Source of the DNA: Mixophyes australis | Lineage: Eukaryota > Chordata > Amphibia > Anura > Limnodynastidae | DNA length: 64,000 nucleotides | Direction: 5' to 3' | Assembly: GCA_036250195.1 (NCBI GenBank) | Contig: JAVHZZ010000002.1 | Coordinates: forward strand, 279,702,960-279,766,959 | In this document: in pieces, positions 11,208 through 20,723 of the stretch | Numbering within the stretch: position 1 is the first letter of the stretch | Layout: the number at the start of each line of letters is the position of its first letter | Translations under genes and position numbers: made by a program | Notes under the pieces: model-generated | What the model was told of the DNA's origin: nothing | The model's input: only the letters and a program-made list of their open reading frames with translations | Databases searched by the model: none

Positions 11208-11666
11208 TCAAACCCCATCTAACGACCTTACTATTTTTCTGATGGCACTATTCAGCTTCCTAGCCATAACCGACATCGTCCTAATAGGGATAGCTGTTCT
11301 CCACACTAAACGGGGAATGAGAGCAGACCAACAGATGGTAATGGCAGGGCAGCTTGCGTGAATCTGATGTAGGTCCTCTCTAATCCTGATTATGAGCTCA
11401 AGAGAGTTACCTTTCCCCAGATCATTAACCCCCGCATGGACTATCAAAATATCAGGTGTGCTGTGCCAACTAATAAACTGCGCCAAGCAGGGCATAAGGT
11501 CGGGCCAACAGAGCCCCCTTCTACCGAACCATAATATATCAGTGCCAGGGTGAGATGGAAAAACTGTTTTGGCCCTGGGATGGCCGACGGCCCAAAAAAC
11601 GTACGAGTGCCCAATTATCCAAACAAGCTTCGCTGAAGCATCTTTGCCTGCAGGTAAAGAAAACAA
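11208..11666 (-). CDS. SGNH-hydrolase-like ORF of the Ngaro element
   Basis: A 152-residue open frame with SGNH/GDSL hydrolase features: an IIGHS(Y) block near residue 18 in place of the usual GDS, and a conserved VHAGVNDLGK block near residue 90 carrying the Gly and Asn oxyanion residues. This gene lies downstream of the recombinase in several Ngaro-type elements and probably encodes an esterase of unknown role in the life cycle. The frame is open, but the C-terminal catalytic D-x-x-H is not obvious and the start may not be the original one. An alternative reading is a C-terminal domain originally continuous with the recombinase ORF. Confidence 0.6.
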   Translation of the reverse strand: MFSLPAGKDASAKLVWIIGHSYVFWAVGHPRAKTVFPSHPGTDILWFGRRGLCWPDLMPCLAQFISWHSTPDILIVHAGVNDLGKGNSLELIIRIREDLHQIHASCPAITICWSALIPRLVWRTAIPIRTMSVMARKLNSAIRKIVRSLDGV

Positions 11667-12076
11667 ATGTCAGGACAACCAATACCCACATGCGTTCTGA
11701 CAGTTTAGAATCAACGAAAGTGAGACCACCACAAAGGATAGTAAAATTTAGGCATGTACCAAATGGGGGGGGGGATGGAAAGGAGACACATGAAAGGGGC
11801 AGACCACCCAAGCGAAGGTAAATAACATCAGAGTAAAACCCTGCAAGCACACCACTGATCAGGACTTACACCAGGGAAACCACGGAAGAAAATCCCTTCG
11901 CGCACTCGCATAAAAGCAAAGAGCAGAGGAGCCCTGGGTATCCCGCCTGAAGGGAAACACAAGGGCCGAGGAGGGATAAAGTGGAGGAGGGGGGATAGGG
12001 GAACTAGAAATTGAAAGTGAGGAGAAGAAGCATCTGCATGAACAAAAACCAACATTAATCAATCAACAACAATACA

Positions 12077-12439
12077 TCATGAAACACCACTAGGCCTAAC
12101 ATAAGATTTGTATGCCGCGGACTTCCAACGACCCAGTGTCTTAACAACTTCTGTGGATGAACCAGCCATGGCTGCGAACATAGCCGCCCCAATCCTAAAA
12201 TAGTGGGTGCCGTACAGTGAGCTATAAAAATCAAGAAAATGTACAGCCCACTTCAATATGGCTGTAAACTGGTACCTAGTCAATGGCATACTGTCATGGT
12301 GAATAAGAAACTGCAAGGCCTCAGGTCTTATCAATCTGAATTGTGAGGTTAAGCTAACTGGACAAATCTGGTTATTATGGTGTGAGGTTATGTGCACCCA
12401 TGACCCCTTTCCACTCTGATCCGTTTTAGATCTACAGAT
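12077..12439 (-). pseudogene. Tyrosine recombinase, C-terminal part (Ngaro element C)
   Basis: The catalytic C-terminal half of a DIRS/Ngaro tyrosine recombinase. The H-x-x-R motif appears as HYFRIGAA and is followed by the LGRWKS block and the nucleophile region YKSYVRP. The upstream catalytic Arg is in the other half at 23579-23853. Joining the sequences at the CAGAT duplication keeps the frame open (GVLSCKIC-RSKTD across the join), so the gene was intact at this point when element A landed. It is now split by 11.1 kb. The product would circularise and insert the element's cDNA. Confidence 0.8.
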
Positions 12440-13144
12440 TGTTAGGAACTCCCAAGTCAGTACAGTGAAACTCGGGAACTACTCAGAAGGCCGGGTGTTC
12501 GCTGGAGCCCCTAGTGGTGGGGACAGACTGGGCTGCGGGCCGACCGAGGGTCGAGTAACATATACTGACTTAAAGGAGTTCCCAGGAGAGGAGTGATTGG
12601 TGGACTGTAGTATAAGAAGAATCCTAGGTCAAAAGGTCACAGGCACAGATGCAATATCCAAGGGCAAGCGAAGGGTCAAACTCACAGGCAGAGAAGCAAA
12701 GTCCGATTTCCAGGCAAAAGGTCAAGGTCAGAAGAGAAGGGTCACAGGTCCAATAACAAGCAGGGGTCAAAACACGGGTGATCAAATCTAAGGTAGCAGG
12801 AACCAAAATGGATAGCACAAGCAGGCAGCAGAACTGAGGACAGAACGCTATAACCGGCAATGAGGCAGCAGGCCTCGTTGCCCTAAATACTGAAGCAAAC
12901 CAATGAGAGCCTAGTTCTCTAATTGCCCACAAGCTGTTCTAATTAGCCTTCAGGCTTGCCCCGCTGTTGCGCACGCGCCTGGCTGCTCTATAATGCCGGG
13001 ACGCAGCGCTGGACGAGAGAGCTTCTTACCATTGCCATGGCAACGTCTGACGAGCCCCCGGAAGTGACGTCCCGGTCGCCATAGCGACGGCCGGGACGGA
13101 GACAGGGAAGTCGCGGCGGCTGGGCACCGCCGCGGCTCGTAACA
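12440..13144 (-). repeat. 3' LTR of element A
   Basis: 705 bp, TG...CA on the plus strand, 705 bp like its partner. On the minus strand it carries the TATA-like CAGTATTTAG box and the primer-donor sequence (plus TATAACCGGCA at 12849-12859). Confidence 0.93.
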
Positions 13145-15230
13145 GTACCCCCCCCCTTGAGGAGGGGTCAAGGAACCCTGACATCCAGGTTTCGTGGGAA
13201 ACTTATTAAAAAACTCTTTAATGAGCCTTTCAGCATGGAGACGCTTCTGTGGTATCCAACATCTCTCTTCTGGGCCGTTACCCTTCCAGTGGACTAGGAA
13301 ATGAACTTGGCCTTGAACCATCCTAGAGTCGAGGATCCTTTCGACAATGTATTCTTGGTCTCCGTTCACAATCAAAGGCCTGGGCCTGTTAGAGGAAGGT
13401 TGACTGAATTTGCTGGGAGCCGCAGCTTTCTTTAGAAGAGAACAATGGAATGTTGAGGGTATTTTTAAGGAAGGTGGTAGTCTCAGCCTGAACGCCACTG
13501 GATTTATCTTTTTCTCGATTGAAAATGGTCCAATGTATCGGGGCCCCAGTTTCTTACAAGGTTTCCGTAACCTAATGTTGCGTGTGGACAACCAAACTCG
13601 ATCTCCCACCTTCAGAGAACATGGCACACAATGGCGATCAGCGAAAGCCTTGGATTTTTGCGAGGCTTGACCCAGGGCAGAGTGCACCTTTTTCCAGACA
13701 GATCTCAACCTAGCCTTAAAAGGAGGTGTTCCAAAATCCCCACTGGGAACAGCAGTAGAGAAAGAGTTAGACTGGTGAAATCCAAGGTTGCAGAAGAACG
13801 GAGATGTGTGTATTGTGGAATGGCAGGAATTGTTGTAAGCGAATTCCACCCAGGGCAAGAGAGAGGACCAGTTATCATGAGATTTTGAAACATAAATGCG
13901 TAAAAACTGTTCCAAGGACTGGTTGGTTCTTTCTGTCTGTCCATTCGACTGCGGGTGATATGCTGAGGACAAATTGATAGTGATCCCAATGGACTTACAA
14001 AAAGATCTCCAGAATCGTGCAATAAACTGAGATCCTCTGTCCGAGACGATGTCTTCAGGAAGACCATGGAGACGAAAGATGTGGGTCAGGAACAAGGTAG
14101 CCAAAGTCCTGGAATCCGGTAGTTTGGGTAAGGATATAAGTGCCATCTTACTGAATCGGTCCACGACTACCCAAATGGTGTTATGGCCTGTAGATACTGG
14201 AAGGTCAACAATAAAATCCATCGAGAGATGGGACCAAGGTCTTCTTGGAGCAGGCAGGGGTAGCAGTAGACCAGCTGGACGGTTCCTAGCAGATTTGTTT
14301 CTAGCACACTCAGGACAGGCACGAACGTAAGTCTCCACATCATCCGATAAGGTGGGCCACCAAAGCTAGCGAGAAAGGATTTCAATAGTCCTACGAATTC
14401 CCGGATGACCCGCAGAGCGATTCTTGTGAACCTCTATGAGGACAGGTCTCCTTAGATGAACCGGAACAAGTAACTTGTTGAGAGGTGTCTGAACGGAAGC
14501 AATTTTCTGGAAGTGTTGGATAGTGGCTCCCAGATCCTGGGTGAGTCCGAGATGAATTGAAGTGGAAGGAATAATAGACTGCGAGTCAGGAGTTTGAGGA
14601 TGCTGAGCCAAAAAACTTCCGGACAAAGAATCAGCCTTAATATTTTTTGCACCTGGACGAAATGTGACGATGAACCTAAATCTGGTGAAGAATAGGGCCC
14701 AGCGAGCCTGCCTGGGATTCAGAGTTTTTGCAGTCTGAATATATTGGAGGTTTTTATGGTCTGTGAAGATGGTACTGGTGTGTGCAGCCCCCTCCAACCA
14801 ATGTCGCCATTCCTCCAATGCCAACTTAACAGCCAATAGTTCACGGTTTCCGACGTCATAATTACATTCCGCTGGCAGAAATTTTCTCGAGAAAAATGCA
14901 CAAGGATGTAGTTTTTTACTCTGTGAGTCTTTCTGAGAGAGGATGGCACCAGCACCGACATCCGAAGCATCCACCTCCACAATAAACGGAAGTCCTGGGT
15001 CAGGGTGTCTAAGGACTGGGGCGGAAATGAATGCAGCTTTGAGAGCTGAAAAACTCGCCAGTAATTCTGCGGACCACTTCGCTGGGTTTGCTCCTTTTCG
15101 AGTGAGGGCAGTGATAGGAGCCACTAACGAGGAGAATGAGCCAATAAACCTACGGTAATAATTGGCGAAGCCAAGGAATCTTTGGATCGCCTTCAAGTTA
15201 GTAGGTAGGACCCAATCCTGAATTGCCTGC
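12950..15230 (-). pseudogene. Element A pol, 3' part: RT end, RNase H, integrase, chromodomain
   Basis: Minus-strand continuation of the A polyprotein after the B insertion. It begins with RT thumb sequence (AIQDWVLPTNLKAIQRF), then RNase H (VEVDASDVGAGAILSQ; TDHKNL), then an integrase with the H-x-x-C-x-x-C finger (RACPECARNK), the DDE catalytic core (MDFIVDL; VSDRG; NGQTERTNQ), and a C-terminal chromodomain (YIVERILD...FLVHWKG). One in-frame TAG at 14366-14368 sits between RNase H and integrase, in the ILSR-stop-LWWP context, where an aromatic or basic residue would normally stand. The frame runs on into the 3' LTR to 12950. The chromodomain presumably directs integration to particular histone-marked chromatin. 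Confidence 0.88.
13145..13168 (-). promoter_or_regulatory. Polypurine tract of element A
   Basis: Directly inside the 3' LTR the minus strand reads CCCCTCCTCAAGGGGGGGGG then TAC, immediately before the LTR's TGTTACG. This is the expected plus-strand DNA primer site. Confidence 0.85.
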
Positions 15231-15843
15231 TGTCAGACGCCGTCCCTGCGCCTCCTCCTCGAGCAGGGACGGACGTCTGTCTCCGGAGCGCCCCGTTGCC
15301 AAGCAACGGGGACGCCTCTTCCGGCGACGAGGTGCGCAGGCGCGCCCGTCGCCATAGCAACGGGACGCGTCTCTCTCTTCCTGTCGGCGGTCAGAACAGC
15401 TGACCGCCGATTCCCTGCCCACCAATGAGGAAGCTTCACTTCCTATTTAAAGCCTGCTCTGACACCATTAGGGTACTCAGTCTCCAGCGTCCCTGTATAG
15501 TAACTTCTGTTTTCCTGTGTTTTGACCCGGCTTCCTGACCTCGCTTTCGGATTCTCCATTTGTTCATCCTGATATCCTGGTTTGACCTCGGCCTGCTGAC
15601 CATTCTCTGTCTCCTGATTCGGTACCTCATCTGCCCGGTTGGTTCCTGACTCTGCCTGTTTGACTACGTCTTTCTCTATATCTCGCAAGTAGCTACCTGG
15701 GAGGGCCGCGACCTGCACATCGTTGCCGCTAAGTCCAAACTTCCTTGCGGGGGTCCCTGGTGAACACCAGCGGCGTGTTAGACTCCGCGCCTCCTGGTGT
15801 AGTAGTGCCAATACTTGCAGGTACTAAGGTCACGTCTGTGACA
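15231..15843 (+). repeat. 5' LTR of element B, lacking 17 bp
   Basis: 613 bp. TATTTAAA box at 15444-15451. Between 15474 and 15475 it lacks the 17 bp GCCAGAGCAACTGGTTT present in the 3' LTR, which holds the predicted transcript start and self-primer. The U5 block CTTGCGGGGGTCCCTGGTGA starts near 15744. Confidence 0.92.
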
Positions 15844-15856
15844 GTTTGCTCTGGCC
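15844..15856 (+). promoter_or_regulatory. Self-primer binding site of element B
   Basis: GTTTGCTCTGGCC lies between the LTR end and the gag ATG (15857). Its core TTGCTCTGGC is the exact 10-nt complement of GCCAGAGCAA in the 3' LTR (20338-20347), which is 31 nt below TATTTAAA (20307-20314). There is no TGG-start tRNA match. Confidence 0.75.
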
Positions 15857-16804
15857 ATGTCAACCGACTCATCTAACGAACCCTCTGCACGTGACCTTCT
15901 ACTCCACTTGGCTCATAGGGTGGAGAAGCAAGAAGCAGAGCAGGCACAGTTACTTCACTGTATCCAAGGAGTCGCAACTCGTCTTGAGACCCTCCAGGTC
16001 TCCATAGCTTCTGCTCAAAATGTTCCAGTGACTACCGCGGTAGTCGCCGCCACCTCCTCCTCTCCTGCGGTGGTTTCCTCTACAGCCCTGAGACTCTCTC
16101 CACCGGACAAGTTTGATGGCGAGCCTAAAAGATGCAGAGGATTCCTTAATCAGTGTCTGATCCACTTCGAGTGTAGTCCTGCATCTTTTCCCTCTGAACG
16201 CATTAAGGTGGCATTTATTATGTCCTTATTGTCCGGACAGGCCCTTGCTTGGGCCTCCCCCCTGTGGGAGCGAGATGACCCTATGCTGTCCAACGTCACC
16301 ACCTTCATTGAAACCTTCCGCAAGGTTTTTGATGAGCCCGGACGCATCTCCTCGGCTGCCTCCAGTCTCCTGAACCTCCGCCAGGGATCCCTGACCGTCG
16401 GGCAGTATGCTATACAATTCCGCACGCTGTCCTCTGAGCTCAGTTGGAATAACGAAGCTTTGGTAGCAACCTTTTGGCAAGGACTCTCAGACCGAGTTAA
16501 GGACGAGTTAACTTCCCGTGAGCTTCCCGCTGATTTGGATTCCCTGATTTCCTTATGCAATCGCATTGATCTACGTTTCCGTGAGCGGACTCTGGAACGT
16601 GCCACTTCCAGACGGTCCTCTACTCGCCTTGCTCCCATGTTTCAAAACCCGGTCCTTCCTGAAGAACCGATGCAGATCGGCCGTTCCCGGCTGTCCGCCG
16701 AGGAACGTCAACGTCGCTTCAAGCAAAACTTATGTTTGTATGTGGAGATCCTGGTTAATACCATCTCATCTTGTACCAAGAGACCGGGAAACGCCCCCTC
16801 CTAA
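15857..16804 (+). CDS. Element B gag
   Basis: A 315-codon open frame starting at the ATG directly abutting the primer site (MSTDSSNEPSARDLLLHL). It has an N-terminal coiled-coil-like stretch (residues 8-35), a retrotransposon gag core with WASPLWERDDP (about residues 130-145), the FDEPGRISSAAS block, and EEPMQIGRSRLS. It would form the particle shell. The C-terminal CCHC knuckle, intact in element D (LCLHCGEPGHLLSVC), here reads LCLYVEILVNTISSC: a one-base loss before TGTGG and a compensating one-base gain a few codons later have replaced the Cys/His ligands while keeping the frame. The end overlaps pol by 34 nt in the -1 frame. Confidence 0.88.
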   Translation: MSTDSSNEPSARDLLLHLAHRVEKQEAEQAQLLHCIQGVATRLETLQVSIASAQNVPVTTAVVAATSSSPAVVSSTALRLSPPDKFDGEPKRCRGFLNQCLIHFECSPASFPSERIKVAFIMSLLSGQALAWASPLWERDDPMLSNVTTFIETFRKVFDEPGRISSAASSLLNLRQGSLTVGQYAIQFRTLSSELSWNNEALVATFWQGLSDRVKDELTSRELPADLDSLISLCNRIDLRFRERTLERATSRRSSTRLAPMFQNPVLPEEPMQIGRSRLSAEERQRRFKQNLCLYVEILVNTISSCTKRPGNAPS

Positions 16805-19800
16805 TCGGTGGAAGGGAGGCCGATTTAGGAGTTGGAGTTATTACTCCCTACACCATTGCTAGCAACGACTGCCTCATGCCCATCTCCTTGCATACCTCTG
16901 TCGGCCCCTTTGAGACCTTAGCCTTTGTGGATTCCGGCTCTGCCGGAAATTTCATCTCTGCCACTCTGGCATCGCAACTCCAATTAACTACTATCAAATT
17001 GCCTCAGCCGTTATTCCTCACCGCGGTAGATGGGAATCGGATCTCCAACGGGTCTGTTTCTCACGCCTGCGCCCCAGTTCGGCTGACGGTAGGGGTGCTA
17101 CACTCTGAAGTCATCGAGTTCCTGGTTCTTCCTCGTTCTGTCAACACCGTCATTCTAGGATTACCTTGGCTCAAGCTTCATTCACCCCAATTTGATTGGA
17201 ATCGTGCGATGGTTACTTCTTGGGGCCCACAATGTTTTAAGTCCTGTTTGTCTGGTCTAAAACCCAGCCAGACCTCTCTTCCTTGTCTTCTGATATCTCC
17301 ACACGTTGAACTGCCACTTCCATATATTGCTTATCAAGATGTGTTTTGCAAAGCTGCGGCCGAGGTCCTGCCCCCCCATCGGCCCTGGGACTGCTCCATC
17401 GAATTACTACCTGATAAACCTCTTCCTAAGGGCAGAATCTATCCCCTATCTCTCCCTGAGAATACTGCCATGACCACCTATATTTCTGAGAATCTTCAAC
17501 GTGGCTTTATCAGGAAATCGTCCTCTCCCGCGGGCGCGGGATTTTTCTTCGTCAAGAAGAAAGACGGTTCCCTACGGCCGTGTATTGACTACCGGCGATT
17601 GAACGCCATCACTATAAAGAACAGATACCCATTACCTCTCATCTCTGAGCTCTTTGATAGAATCGCAGGATCCAAGGTCTTTACTAAGCTAGACCTACGG
17701 GGGGCGTATAACCTCATCCGTATACGCTCAGGAGACGAGTGGAAGACTGCATTCTGCACTAAAGAAGGCCACTTCGAATACCTGGTCATGCCCTTCGGGT
17801 TGTGCAATACCCCCGCTGTTTTCCAATCTTTTATTAATGAGATTTTCCAAGACCTTCTCTACATCTCCGTAGTAGCTTATCTGGATGACATCTTAATCTT
17901 TTCTTCAGACTTGACCAGCCATCGTGTTCATGTAAGAGAGGTCCTGTCTCGTCTACGAGCCAATAAGTTGTATTGCAAGCTGGAGAAATATGTGTTTGAG
18001 AAGCCACAGATTCCCTTCCTGGGCTACATCGTGTCAGGCTCCGGTCTACAGATGGATCCAGTCAAGCTATCTGCCATCCTCAAATGGCCTAGACCTATGG
18101 GTCTGAAAGCTACCCAGAGATTCATTGGCTTCGCCAACTATTACCGGCAGTTCATTCCACGGTTTTCTTCTATCATCGCACCAATTACCGCTCTGACTAA
18201 GAAAACTGCTAATCCTCATGTTTGGCCCACGGAGGCCATCGACGCCTTCGAAGCACTCAAGAAAGCCTTTTCTTCCGCCTCTGTGCTTGTTCAACCGGAT
18301 CAAGATAAACCATTCCTGGTAGAAGTGGACGCATCTGCAGTAGGAGTCGGGGCAGTTCTGTCACAAGAATCCATTTCAGGGGGACTGCTGCCATGTGGGT
18401 TCTTTTCGAGGAGATTCACTTCCTCTGAATCTAACTACGGTATAGGGGATAAAGAGTTATTGGCGGTGAAGTCTGCGCTCGAAGAATGGCGCCATCTTCT
18501 AGAAGGGGCACGTCATCCTGTTACGGTATTCACCGACCACAAGAACCTCATCTATCTCCGGGATGCTCGGTGTCTCAACCCCCGGCAAGCCAGATGGTCC
18601 TCATTCTTCGCCCGCTTTAATCTCATTCTTACTTATCGTGCTGGTTATCTCAATTCCAAGGCTGATGCCCTCTCCCGCTCTTTCGATGTCTCCGATTCTT
18701 CACCCACTACTGTACCCCCACCAGTGTTTGAACCCTCCTGTATTGTAGCCATCACCCGTACTCCTCCTGTGGGCTGTTCCTTTCTAGTACCACATCTACG
18801 CTTAAAGGCGTTACGTTGGGCCCATGCCTCTAGATTTGCCGGTCATGCTGGTACTGAGAAGACTCTCTCGCTGTTATCACGACACTACTGGTGGCCAACG
18901 GCCCGTACGGATGTCCAAGAGTTTGTAGCCTCATGCTCTATTTGTGCCCAGAACAAAGTGCCTAGACAATCCCCCGCTGGATTGTTACAACCTCTTCCGA
19001 TTCCTGATCGCCCATGGTCCAGCATCTCGATGGATTTTATTACTGATTTGCCACCCAGCAGCGGCTTTGACACCATTTGGGTCACAGTAGACCGGTTCTC
19101 TAAAATGGCTCATTTCGTTCCTCTAAAAGGCCTTCCATCTGCATCCAAATTGGCACAAGTTTTCATCAAAGAAATCTTTCGTCTCCACGGGTGTCCTCTG
19201 GAAATAATATCTGACCGAGGTGTCCTGTTCGTGTCTCGCTTCTGGAGAGCCTTCTGCAAAGATATAGGTATTACTCTCAAGTTCTCCTCTGGATATCATC
19301 CCCAGACGAACGGCCAGACGGAGCGAGTAAACCAAGACCTGGAGGCGTTCCTTCGTTGTTTCTCATCTCTTAACCAATCTAATTGGAGTCTTCTGCTACC
19401 TTGGGCCGAGTTCACACACAACAATCATGTCCATTGTTCTTCTGGGTTCTCGCCCTTCTTCACTGTGTATGGGACGCATCCTACCCTCCCCACGTTCTCT
19501 TCCACCTCCTCCACGGTCCCTGCCGCCCATGCCATGACTCAAGATATGGCTAAGTTATGGGCTACCACCAAGGAGAACCTCCTGAAATCCAGACGGCACT
19601 ATAAATCTTCTGCCGATCATCATAGAAGAGTTGTGCCAGCTCTCCAAGTGGGGGACAAAGTGTGGCTGTCCACCAGGAATCTAAAATTACGGGTTCCTTC
19701 CATGAAACTGGCACCTCGTTTCATTGGTCCTTTTCCAGTAACTCAAGTAATTAATCCAGTTACGGTTCGACTCCAACTTCCTCCACAGATGAAGATTCAT

Positions 19801-20220
19801 AACACCTTCCATATTTCCCTCCTCAAACCGCTGGTCCTAAACAAATTTGTTCATACCTCCACTGTCCCTCAGGCCATTTCCACTACTATGGGCAATGAAT
19901 ATGAGATTAGCCAAATTCTTGCTGAACGCAAAGTTCGAGGTCGGTTCCAATACCTAGTACACTGGAAAGGCTTCGGCCTAGAGGAGAGATCTTGGGTCTT
20001 TAAAGAAGATTTGCATGCCCCTAGACTACTGGCAGACTTCCTGAAACATCGTTCTGTACCCAGTGATTCCCCCAATTGTAAGGAGAGGGGTACTGTCAGA
20101 CGCCGTCCCTGCGCCTCCTCCTCGAGCAGGGACGGACGTCTGTCTCCGGAGCGCCCCGTTGCCAAGCAACGGGGACGCCTCTTCCGGCGACGAGGTGCGC
20201 AGGCGCGCCCGTCGCCATAG
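16771..20220 (+). CDS. Element B pol: protease, RT, RNase H, integrase, chromodomain
   Basis: A 1149-codon uninterrupted frame in -1 relation to gag. Domains in order: aspartic protease (DSGSAGNF at about residues 54-61); RT with FFVKKKDGS and the catalytic YLDD at about 370-373; RNase H (VEVDASAVGVGAVLSQ about 515; TDHKNLIYL); integrase zinc finger (HASRFAGH...CSICAQNK about 690-730); DDE core (MDFITDL about 753; ISDRG about 813; NGQTERVNQ about 850); and a chromodomain (ISQILAERKVRG...LVHWKGF) near 1045-1090. The frame runs past the polypurine tract into the 3' LTR and stops at 20218-20220. Every catalytic motif that I can check is present, so the enzyme set may be functional. The actual start is probably reached by frameshifting from gag. 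Confidence 0.93.
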   Translation: MYQETGKRPLLIGGREADLGVGVITPYTIASNDCLMPISLHTSVGPFETLAFVDSGSAGNFISATLASQLQLTTIKLPQPLFLTAVDGNRISNGSVSHACAPVRLTVGVLHSEVIEFLVLPRSVNTVILGLPWLKLHSPQFDWNRAMVTSWGPQCFKSCLSGLKPSQTSLPCLLISPHVELPLPYIAYQDVFCKAAAEVLPPHRPWDCSIELLPDKPLPKGRIYPLSLPENTAMTTYISENLQRGFIRKSSSPAGAGFFFVKKKDGSLRPCIDYRRLNAITIKNRYPLPLISELFDRIAGSKVFTKLDLRGAYNLIRIRSGDEWKTAFCTKEGHFEYLVMPFGLCNTPAVFQSFINEIFQDLLYISVVAYLDDILIFSSDLTSHRVHVREVLSRLRANKLYCKLEKYVFEKPQIPFLGYIVSGSGLQMDPVKLSAILKWPRPMGLKATQRFIGFANYYRQFIPRFSSIIAPITALTKKTANPHVWPTEAIDAFEALKKAFSSASVLVQPDQDKPFLVEVDASAVGVGAVLSQESISGGLLPCGFFSRRFTSSESNYGIGDKELLAVKSALEEWRHLLEGARHPVTVFTDHKNLIYLRDARCLNPRQARWSSFFARFNLILTYRAGYLNSKADALSRSFDVSDSSPTTVPPPVFEPSCIVAITRTPPVGCSFLVPHLRLKALRWAHASRFAGHAGTEKTLSLLSRHYWWPTARTDVQEFVASCSICAQNKVPRQSPAGLLQPLPIPDRPWSSISMDFITDLPPSSGFDTIWVTVDRFSKMAHFVPLKGLPSASKLAQVFIKEIFRLHGCPLEIISDRGVLFVSRFWRAFCKDIGITLKFSSGYHPQTNGQTERVNQDLEAFLRCFSSLNQSNWSLLLPWAEFTHNNHVHCSSGFSPFFTVYGTHPTLPTFSSTSSTVPAAHAMTQDMAKLWATTKENLLKSRRHYKSSADHHRRVVPALQVGDKVWLSTRNLKLRVPSMKLAPRFIGPFPVTQVINPVTVRLQLPPQMKIHNTFHISLLKPLVLNKFVHTSTVPQAISTTMGNEYEISQILAERKVRGRFQYLVHWKGFGLEERSWVFKEDLHAPRLLADFLKHRSVPSDSPNCKERGTVRRRPCASSSSRDGRLSPERPVAKQRGRLFRRRGAQARPSP
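20080..20093 (+). promoter_or_regulatory. Polypurine tract of element B
   Basis: AAGGAGAGGGG followed by TAC, ending one base before the 3' LTR TGTCAGA. Standard position of the plus-strand primer. Confidence 0.85.
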
Positions 20221-20723
20221 CAACGGGACGCGTCTCTCTCTTCCTGTCGGCGGTCAGAACAGCTGACCGCCGATTCCCTGCCCACCAATGAGTAAGCTTC
20301 ACTTCCTATTTAAAGCCTGCTCTGACACCATTAGGGTGCCAGAGCAACTGGTTTACTCAGTCTCCAGCGTCCCTGTATAGTAACTTCTGGTTTCCTGTGT
20401 TTTGACCCGGCTTCCTGACCTCGCTTTCGGATTCTCCATTTGTTCATCCTGATATCCTGGTTTGACCTCGGCCTGCTGACCATTCTCTGTCTCCTGATTC
20501 GGTACCTCATCTGCCCGGTTGGTTCCTGACTCTGCCTGTTTGACTACGTCTTTCTCTATATCTCGCAAGTAGCTACCTGGGAGGGCCGCGACCTGCACGT
20601 CGTTGCCGCTAAGTCCAAACTTCCTTGCGGGGGTCCCTGGTGAACACCAGCGGCGTGTTAGACTCCGCGCCTCCTGGTGTAGTAGTGCCAATACTTGCAG
20701 GTACTAAGGTCACGTCTGTGACA
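20094..20723 (+). repeat. 3' LTR of element B (complete)
   Basis: 630 bp, TG...CA. TATTTAAA at 20307-20314, predicted transcript start and primer donor GCCAGAGCAA at 20338-20347, U5 block at 20623-20647. Followed by the CCTGC target duplication. Confidence 0.93.

Larger units (their letters stand above)
10600..12439 (-). mobile_element. Ngaro/DIRS-type element C, 3' half
   Basis: This is the downstream part of a tyrosine-recombinase retrotransposon read on the minus strand. It holds the recombinase C-terminus (12439-12077), a SGNH-hydrolase ORF (11666-11208) and a 3' tail. The tail contains two 39-bp direct repeats (10754-10792 and 10802-10840, sharing GGAACTGGCGAAACCG), a plausible relic of the split direct repeats such elements use instead of LTRs. 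The 5' half lies at 23573-27000. The two halves are separated by element A, whose CAGAT target duplication (12435-12439 and 23573-23577) joins them exactly. The outer boundary near 10600 is an estimate. Confidence 0.7.
15231..20723 (+). mobile_element. Chromodomain Ty3/gypsy element B (young, nearly intact)
   Basis: A plus-strand LTR retrotransposon nested in element A, flanked by the 5-bp duplication CCTGC (15226-15230 and 20724-20728). The LTRs (15231-15843 and 20094-20723) begin TGTCAGACGCC and end TGTGACA. They differ by only about three substitutions plus a 17-bp segment missing from the 5' LTR, so this is the youngest LTR insertion in the window. gag and a single long pol frame are open. 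Two defects are visible: the missing primer-donor segment in the 5' LTR, and a gag zinc knuckle scrambled by paired indels. Confidence 0.94.
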
